A stretch of 64,000 nucleotides of DNA from Companilactobacillus alimentarius DSM 20249 (lineage in GTDB: Bacteria; Bacillota; Bacilli; Lactobacillales; Lactobacillaceae). The DNA is taken from contig NZ_CP018867.1 in assembly GCF_002849895.1 (NCBI RefSeq), positions 1,612,001 through 1,676,000 on the forward strand, read 5' to 3'. Positions 1 to 9,402 of this stretch are shown in pieces. The notes beneath the pieces were generated by a model that was not told the origin of the DNA, did no database searches, and saw only the letters and a list, made by a program, of their open reading frames with translations. Made by a program: the position numbers and the translations under genes. How positions within the stretch are numbered: position 1 is the stretch's first letter; the number at the start of each line of letters is the position of its first letter.

Positions 1-2387
1 TTATTAAATATAAAAAATGGTTTCGGTTCAATAAGCTTGGGCAAAGGATGTATCACAAAATATTTCAACGTATTAGTAAACTGGTTCAATTCTTGCTGCT
101 GATAAAATGGATTACTGATAGCATATTTTTGGAAATCACGCATAATTTGCGCCGGTGAAAATTGATTATCCAAACTAATAGCAAACTTGAAATGTAATCG
201 TTCTTTTAATTGACTATTAGGGGTTGGAATATAAGTGAATTGATTACCTGAAGCTACACCTGGTCGTCTTAAAAGATCAGGTCGGCCTAAGTAACCAACC
301 GATCTAAAAAGTGTCAAAGCAATCTCATTAAATTCATCACCAACAATTTGATACTCCTTAATTCCCTTTGTTAGCACTGAAATACTACTTTTTTCATCAT
401 GAATATTTGTATAATGTAACATTGGAAAAATTGCTGTCGGCTCCTCTTTAAGGCCCTTTTCTTTCCAATTAAATAAATTCTTATCGACCACTGAGCGTTT
501 GATATATCCAAATGCTGTATCTGCATACGAATATTTATTTTGTTTCAAATCTGTTCTAACGACTACTCTCATTCGATGATCTTCTATTTGGTTATCCAAT
601 AACAGGTGAACTTGAATCAAATTGCTTTGATTGCCCAATTGAATTGTCAATTCATAATTAACAATTCCATTAAATTCTTTATCTTTTCGTTCTTGAAGAT
701 TTTTTGGCAAATTCCAGGATCCGACTAATTTCAATTCACTCAAAGTTTTGCCACATTTACAAATCACTTCAGCATCACCTAAATCTAAATTAAACACTTG
801 ATTAAAATGAGCTGGGGAATAATCGTATGTATCTCCTTCATCACCGTCATCAACAATTCTTATAAAATCAGAAATCGTATTTTGTTCTTGCTTATTGATT
901 AAATTCAAAAGTCCATCTTCAAATTCTATTTTGAAATGTCCATTTTCAATACTCTTTGATTCACAGGCTTTCGCCACTTCTTCCATTTCTACTGTTGGCT
1001 TAATCTTGAATGTCTTCCACTGCAATGCTGGTAATGTAACGGTTGCTGAACAATGGAAAGTATAATAAAAATTCTTCTCTTCATACGAAGACTCATCGCG
1101 TTTAATTTGACCATGATATTTCTTCTCAATATCCCAAATATCCATCGACACTTTAACATCATTATCAAATAATTCGAAATTTTTTTCCTTTAAGGAAATT
1201 TCAAATTTAACATTTTTGGTTACCGGATATGGAAGAAGATTGAAAAAGGTTAAATTATTGTCCTTCTTATCGACTTCTGATTCTGAAATCTTTCTGGTTA
1301 AATAATCAACAGTAGAATATGACAATTGATCTGCTTCACGCAATCGTTCTAAAATTATTTCGTTCGTCTTGTCACTATTACATCCTCCAGCACTATCATG
1401 GGCTTGGTTTCTGACAATCAATTTCCAAATTTTGTCCAATAACGACTTTTTATAAGAGATTCCAATTCGTCCTGCCATAGCCATCAAGGGTTCCAATTGA
1501 TAGATCAAGCGGCGTTCAACTTTGTCGCTTAAATACTTTTGATCATATCTTGATGAATAAATCGAGCGATGAATTTTAGAAACTGTACTGTCAATGAATT
1601 CTCCTGATACGGTATCTAAGTTTCCTTTTGATTTATCAACTTGTTCAAAATACTTTGAATAAGTACTTTCTACTAATTCTATACCGTCTTTTTTTAAATC
1701 AGGATTACACTTATTGATTTTCTCTTTTAAATTAAAATCAACGTAACGCTGATCTCCACCAACTGGTAACACAGCATCTTTAAGTGTTACTCCATCTAAT
1801 GTACGCGACATTAAATCATGAATATCATCGTTATAAATCAGTTCTCCACCTACAAAATAACCATCCTTAATATTTACAACTATAACCTTCGAACCATCTT
1901 CTGCTTGCCAATTAAATTCGCGATTACTAGTCTTTTCTTTAGGTAAACCTCGCCAAAAAACAGCATGTTTAATTCCCATACCATTGTAAATTTTAGGCAT
2001 GTCAACACCTTGTCCAAAAGAATCGGGTAAATAACCAATTTTTTGACTACCACCTAATTCATTTGCTAGATTGATTCCTAAATCCAAGTTCCTCACAATG
2101 GCCTCACCTGAAACAATTAATTCATCTGTCTGCGTATACCAAGGTCCAATGAGTAATCTTTTAGCTTTGACCCATTTAATAACTTCTTCCTTTTGCTCAG
2201 GATAAGCATCTAAATAATCGTCCAAGATACTCATCTGACCATCTAACAAATAATAGTCAACCGCTTGATTTTCTAAGGCTCTAAACACTTCATCCATATG
2301 ATAAACGAATTGCACCATGGCTTCATTTCTAGTGAAGTACCATTCAAAATCCCAATGTGTATGTTGTATTACGTGTATTTTTTTCAT
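1..2387 (-). CDS. GH38 alpha-mannosidase, partial at left edge
   Basis: The minus-strand frame is open from 2387 to the window edge (about 795 codons); no stop is reached, so the C-terminus lies outside. The N-terminus shows the GH38 metal site HTHWD (residues 9-13) and the nucleophile region GYLPDSFGQ, then the family's AHDSAGGCNSD zinc motif. GH38 enzymes hydrolyse alpha-mannosides in the cytosol. Roughly 80 residues are missing compared with E. coli MngB (about 877). The start is the second of two adjacent ATGs, which is better spaced from AGAGG. It lies 46 nt after a fructose-type EIIA gene, so it probably cleaves the phosphorylated mannoside imported by that PTS, as MngB does with mannosyl-glycerate. 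The exact substrate is inferred. Confidence 0.9.
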   Translation of the reverse strand, partial: MKKIHVIQHTHWDFEWYFTRNEAMVQFVYHMDEVFRALENQAVDYYLLDGQMSILDDYLDAYPEQKEEVIKWVKAKRLLIGPWYTQTDELIVSGEAIVRNLDLGINLANELGGSQKIGYLPDSFGQGVDMPKIYNGMGIKHAVFWRGLPKEKTSNREFNWQAEDGSKVIVVNIKDGYFVGGELIYNDDIHDLMSRTLDGVTLKDAVLPVGGDQRYVDFNLKEKINKCNPDLKKDGIELVESTYSKYFEQVDKSKGNLDTVSGEFIDSTVSKIHRSIYSSRYDQKYLSDKVERRLIYQLEPLMAMAGRIGISYKKSLLDKIWKLIVRNQAHDSAGGCNSDKTNEIILERLREADQLSYSTVDYLTRKISESEVDKKDNNLTFFNLLPYPVTKNVKFEISLKEKNFELFDNDVKVSMDIWDIEKKYHGQIKRDESSYEEKNFYYTFHCSATVTLPALQWKTFKIKPTVEMEEVAKACESKSIENGHFKIEFEDGLLNLINKQEQNTISDFIRIVDDGDEGDTYDYSPAHFNQVFNLDLGDAEVICKCGKTLSELKLVGSWNLPKNLQERKDKEFNGIVNYELTIQLGNQSNLIQVHLLLDNQIEDHRMRVVVRTDLKQNKYSYADTAFGYIKRSVVDKNLFNWKEKGLKEEPTAIFPMLHYTNIHDEKSSISVLTKGIKEYQIVGDEFNEIALTLFRSVGYLGRPDLLRRPGVASGNQFTYIPTPNSQLKERLHFKFAISLDNQFSPAQIMRDFQKYAISNPFYQQQELNQFTNTLKYFVIHPLPKLIEPKPFFIFN

Positions 2388-2433
2388 CATATCCTCTTTC
2401 TAGAAAAAAGGAAGAAACCTATCCCTCCTTTAT

Positions 2434-2880
2434 CTAAATTTCGTCAACAGTTGCTGAAAGCGTAGCTATATCATCATTTTCTAAAATATTTTGTCTGAAT
2501 TCATCATCCATCAACTTACGGGCAATTTTGCTCAACAGTCTCAAGTGTTCTTCTGCACCTTCTTTAGGAATACTGAGAACAAATGCTACTTTGATAGGTT
2601 TCTTATCCAAAGCATCCCATTCAATGGATTTGTCAAATTTAATTAAGAATAATCCTGGTTTGGTAATACTTGCGTCATTACTATGTGGAATTGCAATTCC
2701 ATCTTTGAAACCAGTAGTTGATTCTTTTTCACGATTAACTAACCCTTGGTAGAAACTTTCAACATCCGTACTGTATTCTTTCTCCATGACAAATTTAGCG
2801 ATTTGTTTAAAAGCATCATCTTGCGTTTGACTAGTCTTATCAAAGTAAATATTTCCTTGATTAAAAATCTCTTTATCCAT
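2434..2880 (-). CDS. PTS fructose-family EIIA (stand-alone)
   Basis: A 148-residue cytosolic phosphocarrier of the fructose/mannitol EIIA family. The phosphorylated histidine is His66 in GIAIPHSND, and the C-terminal half has the usual HLRLLSKIARKL helix. It would receive phosphate from HPr and pass it to the EIIB domain of the neighbouring EIIBC. RBS GGAGG lies 10 nt upstream of the ATG. The gene sits 14 nt after EIIBC and before the mannosidase, so the three form one operon. A short AAGGA/TCCTT stem with T residues follows at about 2405-2430 and may reduce read-through into the mannosidase. Confidence 0.92.
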   Translation of the reverse strand: MDKEIFNQGNIYFDKTSQTQDDAFKQIAKFVMEKEYSTDVESFYQGLVNREKESTTGFKDGIAIPHSNDASITKPGLFLIKFDKSIEWDALDKKPIKVAFVLSIPKEGAEEHLRLLSKIARKLMDDEFRQNILENDDIATLSATVDEI

Positions 2881-2894
2881 ACTGAAATATCCTC

Positions 2895-4394
2895 CTATTC
2901 GGCTTGTTCTACAGTTTCAGCAGCTTCCAAAACTTTATCTGTTCTCGTTAATCCAATAATTAAAGCCGTCACCGCAATACCGGCACAGACACAAACGATC
3001 CAAGTGACAAATGGAATTGGTTGCTCAATATATCCAATAAATGTTCCCAATGGTGAACCAATACCACCATAAAATTTACATCCGGTTGCTGCTACAAGCC
3101 CCCCAGCTACAGCAGATCCTGAAACATTTGCAATAATCATTCTGATAGGATCAGCAGCAACAAATGGAATAGCACCTTCAGTAACACCAACTAATCCCAT
3201 ACCTAAAGCAGCACTAGCAGCGGCTTTTTCATCAGTTGTAAATTTCTTTTTCCAAATCATTGAAGCTAACCAAACGCCTAGTGGAGCGACTGAGATAGCA
3301 GCTTGGGCTGCCGTACCTGGAACAAAGTTAGCATTTTGAATACCGTATTTAGTCATAGTATCTGTAAAAATAGCTGTACCAAAGATCAATGCTGTTTTAT
3401 TAATAGGTCCTCCAAGGTCAAATCCAATCATAGCTCCGATAACGGCACCTAGAATAATTGGGGCACTAGCAGAGCTTTTATTGATCCAGTTCAACCAAGC
3501 ATATAAACTATCCATTCCCGAAGCAATCGGTTGTCCAATTATATAAAAGACAACTAGTGATATGAACAACGTGGCAATAAAGGGAATAATCATAATTGGA
3601 ACAATCGGCTGTAGAATCTTAGGCCATTTGATTTTCTTCAGAACCTTAACAAAGTAACCTACAATAAAGGCAACTAAGATGGCAGCAATAAAACCCCCAC
3701 CAGATTTTGCATGTAACAATTCAGCATCATTGGCAATATAAGCACCAATCATGGCTGGAGCAATGGCAGGCTTGTCAGCAATAGAATTGGCTACAAATCC
3801 TGCAAACAGTGGAATCATCAATTTAAATCCGACTTGACCTACCTGGAACATGTTTGACATCAATTGTCCCATCGGCGTACTTGTATCAAATCCCCACTTA
3901 ACGATTCTACCTAAATCATCTCTTTGAAACGCATATAAGTTCGCTATAGTAAGAATTAATCCAGCAGCAATAACCATTGGAATCATATACGAGATACCAC
4001 TCATTACATGAGTAAAGAAATTCACCTTTTCTTTGTTGCTACCAATTTGAATTTTACCTACCTTACCACCCTTTTTACCAAAAACAGTAGCTTCCTTCTC
4101 AGCTCTTTCAATTAATATCTTTCCATCATTGATAGCATCATTTGAATCTGTTACAAAAAGTTTCTTTCCAGTGAATCTAATTGGATCAATTTTAATATCT
4201 GCTGCAATGATGACTAAATCAGCACTGTCAATATCTTCTGCTGTTAATTTATTTTCAGCACCAATTGCGCCATCGGTTTCAACTTTCACCTCATACCCTA
4301 ATTCTTTAGCCGCTTTTTCAATTGATTCTGCAGCCATATATGTATGAGCAATCCCGGCTGCGCAAGCTGTTACTGCAATAATTTTCTTAGCCAT
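2895..4394 (-). CDS. PTS fructose-family EIIBC (mannoside permease)
   Basis: A 499-residue fusion. Residues 1-100 form a fructose-type EIIB with phosphocysteine Cys11 in VTACAAGIAHTYMAAE. After a basic linker (about 100-125) comes a fructose-family EIIC with 8-10 hydrophobic segments and the GGPINK motif. It imports and phosphorylates a sugar at the membrane. The start is ATG 4394, with AAGGAG 8 nt upstream; a longer in-frame extension to 4442 has no RBS. Association with a GH38 alpha-mannosidase points to a mannosyl compound, by analogy with E. coli MngA (a single IIABC chain). Here IIA is a separate gene. A cre-like box lies 53 nt upstream. Confidence 0.92.
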   Translation of the reverse strand: MAKKIIAVTACAAGIAHTYMAAESIEKAAKELGYEVKVETDGAIGAENKLTAEDIDSADLVIIAADIKIDPIRFTGKKLFVTDSNDAINDGKILIERAEKEATVFGKKGGKVGKIQIGSNKEKVNFFTHVMSGISYMIPMVIAAGLILTIANLYAFQRDDLGRIVKWGFDTSTPMGQLMSNMFQVGQVGFKLMIPLFAGFVANSIADKPAIAPAMIGAYIANDAELLHAKSGGGFIAAILVAFIVGYFVKVLKKIKWPKILQPIVPIMIIPFIATLFISLVVFYIIGQPIASGMDSLYAWLNWINKSSASAPIILGAVIGAMIGFDLGGPINKTALIFGTAIFTDTMTKYGIQNANFVPGTAAQAAISVAPLGVWLASMIWKKKFTTDEKAAASAALGMGLVGVTEGAIPFVAADPIRMIIANVSGSAVAGGLVAATGCKFYGGIGSPLGTFIGYIEQPIPFVTWIVCVCAGIAVTALIIGLTRTDKVLEAAETVEQAE

Positions 4395-4446
4395 TTTTTC
4401 ATCTCCTTCGTTTTTATGATTTGATAATAATATATAAAGCAATTAA

Positions 4447-4460
4447 AGTAAACGCTTTCT
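4447..4460. promoter_or_regulatory. cre (CcpA) site of mannoside operon
   Basis: AGTAAACGCTTTCT matches the consensus TGWAANCGNTNWCA at 12 of 14 positions, including the central CG. It lies 53 bp upstream of the EIIBC start codon, where CcpA would repress the operon when preferred sugars are present. CcpA binding is inferred. Confidence 0.7.
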
Positions 4461-4522
4461 ATAGACTTAGAATCTATTTACAAACATTGCCAAGTTGAGG
4501 AATTTATTGAAATTATTTACAT

Positions 4523-4548
4523 AAAAAAAACATCTTATAGCAAGATGT
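4523..4548 (-). terminator. Rho-independent terminator of the ROK kinase gene
   Basis: On the minus strand a 7-bp stem (ACATCTT/AAGATGT) is followed by eight T residues. It lies between the ROK kinase and EIIBC genes, so these are separate transcription units although they are adjacent and co-directional. Confidence 0.8.
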
Positions 4549-4583
4549 ATTTATCAAAATATATTAATTTAATAATTTATATA

Positions 4584-5447
4584 TTAGTTATAAAAATTAT
4601 AAGCTGCTCCAATTAGGTTAGAATCATTGTGAAATTTTGAGGCCATTATTTTGGGATAAATTGGTATATTCCCCAAAGAATCAAGATAAACATTTACAGT
4701 TTCTATTAAATGTTTCATGAAAATTGAACTCCTAGACACACCTCCGCCAACAATAATTGCTTGAGGATCAGTAACGAATTGTAGATTATAAATTGCTTGG
4801 GCCAAATTATCATACATTACTTGGGTTTCCGCTTTAGCAGTAAAGTCTCCAGAATCGGCCAATTCAATTATCTGTTTGCCAGAAAGATTCATTCCATATT
4901 TAGAATTGTACCTTTCTGCCATGTGGACAGCAGTGCCCCAAAGGCTTAATTGTTTTTTACCGTCGCCCATCATCATTCCAAATTCACCACCATAAAGATT
5001 AGATCCACGAATGATTTTTCGATTAGAAACAACGGCACCACCAACTCCTGTTCCAATAACCAGAAAAAGAATATCATTCAAATCTTTTGCCACACCTATA
5101 GATAATTCAGCCAGTGCCGCACAATTTGCATCATTTTCCAGTGCCACCCTTAGATTCAAATGTTCTTGAATTACCTGTTTTATTGGGAAATCATGAATGT
5201 ACGGTAGAGCACTACTTCCACCAATAATTCCAGTATCCTGATCGACGATACCAGGAATACTGATTCCTACGCCATCTATTTTTCTGTTTTTAAATTCATT
5301 ATTGATTGATTCAAAATTATGATAAAAATCTTCTATATTATTAGGGGTCTCTAAGCTGCTTTTATTACTTAATACTTGTATCTCATCATCCCATAAACCA
5401 TATTTTATGGATGTTCCACCAACATCAATCACTATTAATTTTGACAT
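4584..5447 (-). CDS. ROK-family sugar kinase
   Basis: A 287-residue ROK kinase. The N-terminal ATP-binding motif is DVGGTSIKYGLWD, the catalytic region is ENDANCAALAE, and GTGVGGAVVSN and AIIVGGGVSR complete the ATPase core. The cysteine zinc motif of NagC/glucokinase-type ROK proteins is absent. In length and motifs it resembles BglK-type beta-glucoside kinases. It phosphorylates a sugar or glycoside in the cytosol; the substrate cannot be read from the sequence. Position beside the mannoside operon suggests mannose or a mannoside. It has its own terminator. No good cre box was seen upstream. Confidence 0.85.
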   Translation of the reverse strand: MSKLIVIDVGGTSIKYGLWDDEIQVLSNKSSLETPNNIEDFYHNFESINNEFKNRKIDGVGISIPGIVDQDTGIIGGSSALPYIHDFPIKQVIQEHLNLRVALENDANCAALAELSIGVAKDLNDILFLVIGTGVGGAVVSNRKIIRGSNLYGGEFGMMMGDGKKQLSLWGTAVHMAERYNSKYGMNLSGKQIIELADSGDFTAKAETQVMYDNLAQAIYNLQFVTDPQAIIVGGGVSRSSIFMKHLIETVNVYLDSLGNIPIYPKIMASKFHNDSNLIGAAYNFYN

Positions 5448-5621
5448 TTATTTTATCTCCAATTGTTTATTTTAGTTTACGGTTTAGGATACTTTAAAAC
5501 AATGGAAAGTAGTCACTTTGAAAATTTATTCACTAACTTATAAGATCAATTATTTTATTTTCAATCTTAATTTAAAATTTTACCTTTAAAACCTGCTTTA
5601 ATTAGTGAACTATATCCAAAT

Positions 5622-5661
5622 AACCTGAGATCCTATACTAAGCAATTAGAATCCCAGGTCA
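5622..5661. terminator. Hairpin terminating the dga-like operon
   Basis: An imperfect stem AACCTGAGATCC / GAATCCCAGGTC has a T-rich run on the plus-strand side (ATTTTTATTT) and a weaker one (TTATTT) on the minus side. It lies 50 bp past the aldolase stop codon, the expected place for the end of the ten-gene minus-strand operon. Confidence 0.55.
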
Positions 5662-5708
5662 TTTTTATTTCATCATAATCTGACACAAGAAATGTTTTTT
5701 GGTATTGA

Positions 5709-6446
5709 TTAAGCCAGAACTTTTTTAACAATTTCATACAGTTTCTTAACATCTTCAGGTCTTGTTAGTCCATCGTCACCAATAATTGAACTGTAAATAT
5801 GTGGAATAATTTTCTTTACACCTGCATCTACGGCAATTTGAAGTATTTCTTCAAAATTATCTAAATCAATACCACCCGTAGGTTCCAAATTGAAATCATA
5901 TTTAGCACATGCCTTAGCTACAGCTCTAAATTCATCCTCATGCTTCAATCCTCCCATTGGGAAGAACTTAATGGCAGTACCCCCCATATCTTTCAAAAGA
6001 GCAATTGCCGTTTCAATAGGAACTTCAGCAGCCGGTTGCTGACTGCTTAATGGACCTGTGGCAATATTGACTAGTCCAACTTTTCCTGTTGGTGAAACTA
6101 ATCCATTAATGACAGTTTCATTCTCTTCTAGCAATGCGCGTGAGGTTCCTACACCTGTGAATACCTGATTAACATGTTGTGGTTTCAAAACTTTTGAAAC
6201 ACGACTAACCATTTGACTTTGTTTAGGGTCACCTGCACCCAAACCGACAGAAATAGCATTATCAACTTCTGCTTGATATTTCTTCATATCTTCAATTGCT
6301 GCTTCATCAGTATCGTAGTTTTTAGTCAAAACACCAACGACTGTATGCCCCTCTGCGGCTTCATAGATATCCTTAGCATTTTGTATTGAGCCTGCCAAAA
6401 CATTGATAGCTACTCTATCTTTATAATAATTTGGAATTAATTTCAT
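5709..6446 (-). CDS. dgaF: DgaF-like 2-dehydro-3-deoxy-6-phosphogluconate aldolase
   Basis: A 245-residue KDGP aldolase of the DgaF family. Visible features are the lysine strand GGTAIKFFPMGG (about residue 160), LEPTGGIDL and the C-terminal IIPHIYSSIIGDDG. It should split KDG-6-phosphate into pyruvate and glyceraldehyde-3-phosphate in the cytosol. It is the last gene of the operon, 16 nt after the DgaE-like ammonia lyase, the same pairing as in the Salmonella D-glucosaminate (dga) operon. RBS GAGGAG precedes the ATG. This family differs from the classical Eda aldolase. Confidence 0.88.
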   Translation of the reverse strand: MKLIPNYYKDRVAINVLAGSIQNAKDIYEAAEGHTVVGVLTKNYDTDEAAIEDMKKYQAEVDNAISVGLGAGDPKQSQMVSRVSKVLKPQHVNQVFTGVGTSRALLEENETVINGLVSPTGKVGLVNIATGPLSSQQPAAEVPIETAIALLKDMGGTAIKFFPMGGLKHEDEFRAVAKACAKYDFNLEPTGGIDLDNFEEILQIAVDAGVKKIIPHIYSSIIGDDGLTRPEDVKKLYEIVKKVLA

Positions 6447-6462
6447 TTTAATTTCTCCTCAA

Positions 6463-7566
6463 CTATTTTTGAATTTCCTTCAGTCTATTAACAATCATGT
6501 CCATTTCTTCTGCATCAACAGCACGAATATCAAATTCAATAATTCCCTCATTTGCTCTATATTCACGAGTATAAATAGCTGGATCCCCCAATTTTAGTTC
6601 TCTAGTAACTTCTTTAGCATCCTTTTTAGAGCTATTTTCCACTGTAATCGCAGCACGATAAATTTCACGGCCGGCTCCGTCTTGAACTTCCTTAGCTTGA
6701 ATATTAGGAACCTCGTTTAAATTCTTCAAGAATGGTGCCAGTCTTTGACGCATATGTTCGCCATCTTCAGGTCCAATCTTTAAATACCTTTCAATAGCAG
6801 CTGTCAATCCTAAGATATTTTCCTTACCAATCTTCATGGCACGTCCGATACCTTTCTTTTGGAGACGAATCCAGTTAATATATTTAGACTTACCATATAC
6901 CAATCCAGATGCTGGACCCTCAAGAGCTTTTGCACCACTGAAAATAATAATATCAACTCCTAATGCCAGGTACTTCTTCATATCCTCTTCTGCAGCGGCA
7001 TCAAGAATCAACGGAAGATTATTCTTATGCGCAACTTCAACGGCATCTTTAACAGATAACATACTTTTCTGAACAGTATGATGACTCTTTACATAAAAGA
7101 TGGCCGCTGTTTTATCAGTAATCATCATTTCAATATGTTCTGGAGTACACATATTAGCATATCCAGCTTCAATAACATGTCCACCACCAAGTTCAATCAT
7201 TACTTCTTCCGGAGTTCCGTAGTCAACATTATGGCCTTTAGGCAAGATAATCTCTCGTTTCTCAAATCTCGGACTATTTGAGTGATAAACATGGTACATA
7301 CTTCCTTGTCCAATCAATGCAGCGACAGACATTGCAATACCGGCTGATGCAGAATTAACGACAATAGAATCCTCGGCTCCCAACAATTTAGCAAGATGTT
7401 TACACGTCTGAACATCCAAATCTGCCATTTCAAAGAAATGCTTATCACCAAATTGTTGTGCATTAATAACATCATCTGGAACCTGTGAAACACCTAAAAT
7501 CGTCATTTTTCCACTAGCATTAATTACCTTTTTTAATCCGTATTCGCTATAAATATCTTCAACCAA
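6463..7566 (-). CDS. dgaE: DgaE-like PLP-dependent ammonia lyase
   Basis: A SelA-like fold-type I PLP enzyme, 367 residues from the chosen TTG start. The start is preceded by GGAGGA at 7 nt and lies 1 nt after the amidohydrolase stop; in-frame ATGs further upstream (7593, 7653) lie inside that gene and lack an RBS. Key elements are VINASGKMTILG, the PLP region LILDAAAEED and the Schiff-base lysine in IIFSGAKALEGP. By homology with Salmonella DgaE it removes ammonia from D-glucosaminate-6-phosphate to give KDGP, the substrate of the next gene product. Its own substrate could be a related 2-amino-sugar acid phosphate. Confidence 0.88.
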   Translation of the reverse strand: MVEDIYSEYGLKKVINASGKMTILGVSQVPDDVINAQQFGDKHFFEMADLDVQTCKHLAKLLGAEDSIVVNSASAGIAMSVAALIGQGSMYHVYHSNSPRFEKREIILPKGHNVDYGTPEEVMIELGGGHVIEAGYANMCTPEHIEMMITDKTAAIFYVKSHHTVQKSMLSVKDAVEVAHKNNLPLILDAAAEEDMKKYLALGVDIIIFSGAKALEGPASGLVYGKSKYINWIRLQKKGIGRAMKIGKENILGLTAAIERYLKIGPEDGEHMRQRLAPFLKNLNEVPNIQAKEVQDGAGREIYRAAITVENSSKKDAKEVTRELKLGDPAIYTREYRANEGIIEFDIRAVDAEEMDMIVNRLKEIQK

Positions 7567-7567
7567 T

Positions 7568-8680
7568 TTATCTTCCTCCAATTGAATACTCATTACCGGC
7601 AATAACCGAATAAATAGGTTTAATAAGTGTATCCGTTGTCTTTTGATTTCCATTAGAATCTGTTAAAACTTTAGAACCTTTTTCGATATTAAATATTGTT
7701 AAATCTCCATCGTAGCCAGGTCTTAATGACCCTTTACTTTGTAAATGAAAGTTATCGGCAGGTGCCCATGTGACCATTCTAATAACTTCTGGTAGTGAAT
7801 AACCTATCAATAGCATCTTTTCAAGCGTTGTAGCCATATCATAAACTGGACCATTAGCTCTATTTTTGTGATAGATATCAGTACTTACTGATTTAGGAAC
7901 AATTCCTTCATCACGCGCAATTTCACCTGTTCTGAAATTAAAACTATCAGTTCCATGGCCTACATCAAAAATAACTCCTCGATCATAGGCATCCAAAGCA
8001 AAATCTTCAACATGACCATTTTTATCGATCATTCCATTTGGCTTACCATTATAAGCATGTGTCAAAATATCACCACGAGACATTGAATCCAAAACGTATT
8101 TAAGCTCTGGAGGATTTGCCCCGACATGAACCATGATTGGTAATCCCAGTTGTGCCTGAAATCGCTTTGCTTCAAGCAAAGGCTTAACATCGTTATCTAC
8201 CACAACAGAATGACTCTCCCTGACTTTTATACCTACAATAAAGTTTTGCAATTCTTGTACAGCATCATAAAGTGGTTTCTTTTGGACTCTAGTAATATCT
8301 CCAAGTTCATCTTGCGCAAGAATACCTGTTTTTGAAATATTAATCATTGCTAAAACATTAGTCTTCTTACCACGAGTTATCTTATAGAAATCACGAATAT
8401 TATCTGCACCAGTTGATCCAGCATCAATAACTGTCGTTACACCTGTTAGATATCCATCCTTATCAGGATCATCGTAATAAAGATCTAATTTTTCATACGA
8501 GTGAACATGATCATCAATCCAACCTGGAGTCACGTACGATTTATTCTTTAAATCAATTGTTTTATTAGCAGTAATTCCTGCTAATTTACTATCAACGGCT
8601 GTAATTTTACCATCGGTAATTGTTATCTCAATTGGTTGGTTACGCTCAGTTTTACCATTTTTGATATATAAATCTTCCAT
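7568..8680 (-). CDS. Amidohydrolase/deacetylase-family metallohydrolase
   Basis: A 370-residue metal-dependent amidohydrolase (dihydroorotase/adenine-deaminase superfamily). Metal ligands appear in order: DDHVHSYEK (HxH), VHVGANPP, THAYNGKPNG and DVGHGTDSF. This subgroup resembles Enterococcus EF0837, often labelled deacetylase. In this operon it probably removes an acyl group or opens a cyclic amide to expose the 2-amino group that the DgaE enzyme then eliminates. That order of reactions is inferred. RBS GAGGAG is well placed. Its stop codon overlaps the RBS-to-start region of the ammonia lyase, so the two are translationally coupled. Confidence 0.85.
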   Translation of the reverse strand: MEDLYIKNGKTERNQPIEITITDGKITAVDSKLAGITANKTIDLKNKSYVTPGWIDDHVHSYEKLDLYYDDPDKDGYLTGVTTVIDAGSTGADNIRDFYKITRGKKTNVLAMINISKTGILAQDELGDITRVQKKPLYDAVQELQNFIVGIKVRESHSVVVDNDVKPLLEAKRFQAQLGLPIMVHVGANPPELKYVLDSMSRGDILTHAYNGKPNGMIDKNGHVEDFALDAYDRGVIFDVGHGTDSFNFRTGEIARDEGIVPKSVSTDIYHKNRANGPVYDMATTLEKMLLIGYSLPEVIRMVTWAPADNFHLQSKGSLRPGYDGDLTIFNIEKGSKVLTDSNGNQKTTDTLIKPIYSVIAGNEYSIGGR

Positions 8681-8720
8681 TATATTACACTCCTCAAATC
8701 TTAAAATTATTTCTGTATTA

Positions 8721-9383
8721 TTAGACTGCTATTGGGAAGAAGAAGCCAAAGATCATAGCGCCAAGAATGGCACCACCAGGAAGGGGTTTCTTCCAAGCGT
8801 AGAATAAAGCCGCTCCGATTATTGCACCAATGCCAATAGGAATTGAAGCTGAAACAGCGCTTAATATTATTAATGGTCCAAGAAAGCGCCCAGTTTCATT
8901 ACCGGCACCCATCATTACATCAGCGCCAAACGTAGCGTTAGATTGACCGATGGTATACTTTCTTACAAGGTAGATAATCAAACCAATAACGAGTCCAATG
9001 ACCAGTCCTGTTAATAATGCTAGTGGGAAATTTTTAACCGGAGCATCCCAACCAACGCTCAATAAAATAGCGGGAATACCAATACCGACACCAGTTAAAA
9101 TTGATCCTCCTAAATCTAGGATTCCAACTAATGAGCCTTCCAAAACACGTGCAAATAGAAAACTAGCCCCAAAAGCAGCTGCAGGTCCAAATGATTTTCC
9201 TGTCAAACCTGCTTTTAACATTGCAACGATGGCAACTTCATTAAAAGCACCAACACCGTATTTAATGTACATTGAGGTCCCTGCAAAGACACCCATGGAC
9301 ATTAATCCAACGATAATGGGAAATGACCAATCTGCATACCAAAAGCTTTTAGCGTGTTCTAGATCTTTTACGTCATCTTGCAT
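8721..9383 (-). CDS. DUF4310-family membrane protein, putative permease subunit
   Basis: A 220-residue integral membrane protein with about six hydrophobic segments, rich in Gly (GSILTGVGIGIPAILL, GGAILGAMIFGFFFPIAV at the C-terminus). I recognise it as the DUF4310 family, which occurs with DUF4311, DUF4312 and SFCGS proteins next to dga-type enzymes. No biochemical function is established to my knowledge. With DUF4311 it forms a pair of membrane proteins, like EIIC plus EIID in mannose-type PTS permeases, where a transporter would be needed. The transporter role is inferred from context. It has a strong AGGAGG RBS and lies 19 nt after DUF4311. Confidence 0.8.
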   Translation of the reverse strand: MQDDVKDLEHAKSFWYADWSFPIIVGLMSMGVFAGTSMYIKYGVGAFNEVAIVAMLKAGLTGKSFGPAAAFGASFLFARVLEGSLVGILDLGGSILTGVGIGIPAILLSVGWDAPVKNFPLALLTGLVIGLVIGLIIYLVRKYTIGQSNATFGADVMMGAGNETGRFLGPLIILSAVSASIPIGIGAIIGAALFYAWKKPLPGGAILGAMIFGFFFPIAV

Positions 9384-9402
9384 GATATACTTCCTCCTTT
9401 AA

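Noticed and set aside
4395..4442. Upstream extension of EIIBC by 16 codons
   Set aside because: It has no RBS, while ATG 4394 has AAGGAG at the right distance and starts exactly at the EIIB domain.
7566..7653. Longer N-terminus for the DgaE-like enzyme
   Set aside because: The upstream codons lie within the amidohydrolase gene, and the best RBS (GGAGGA) directs the TTG at 7566; the family also starts close to this point.
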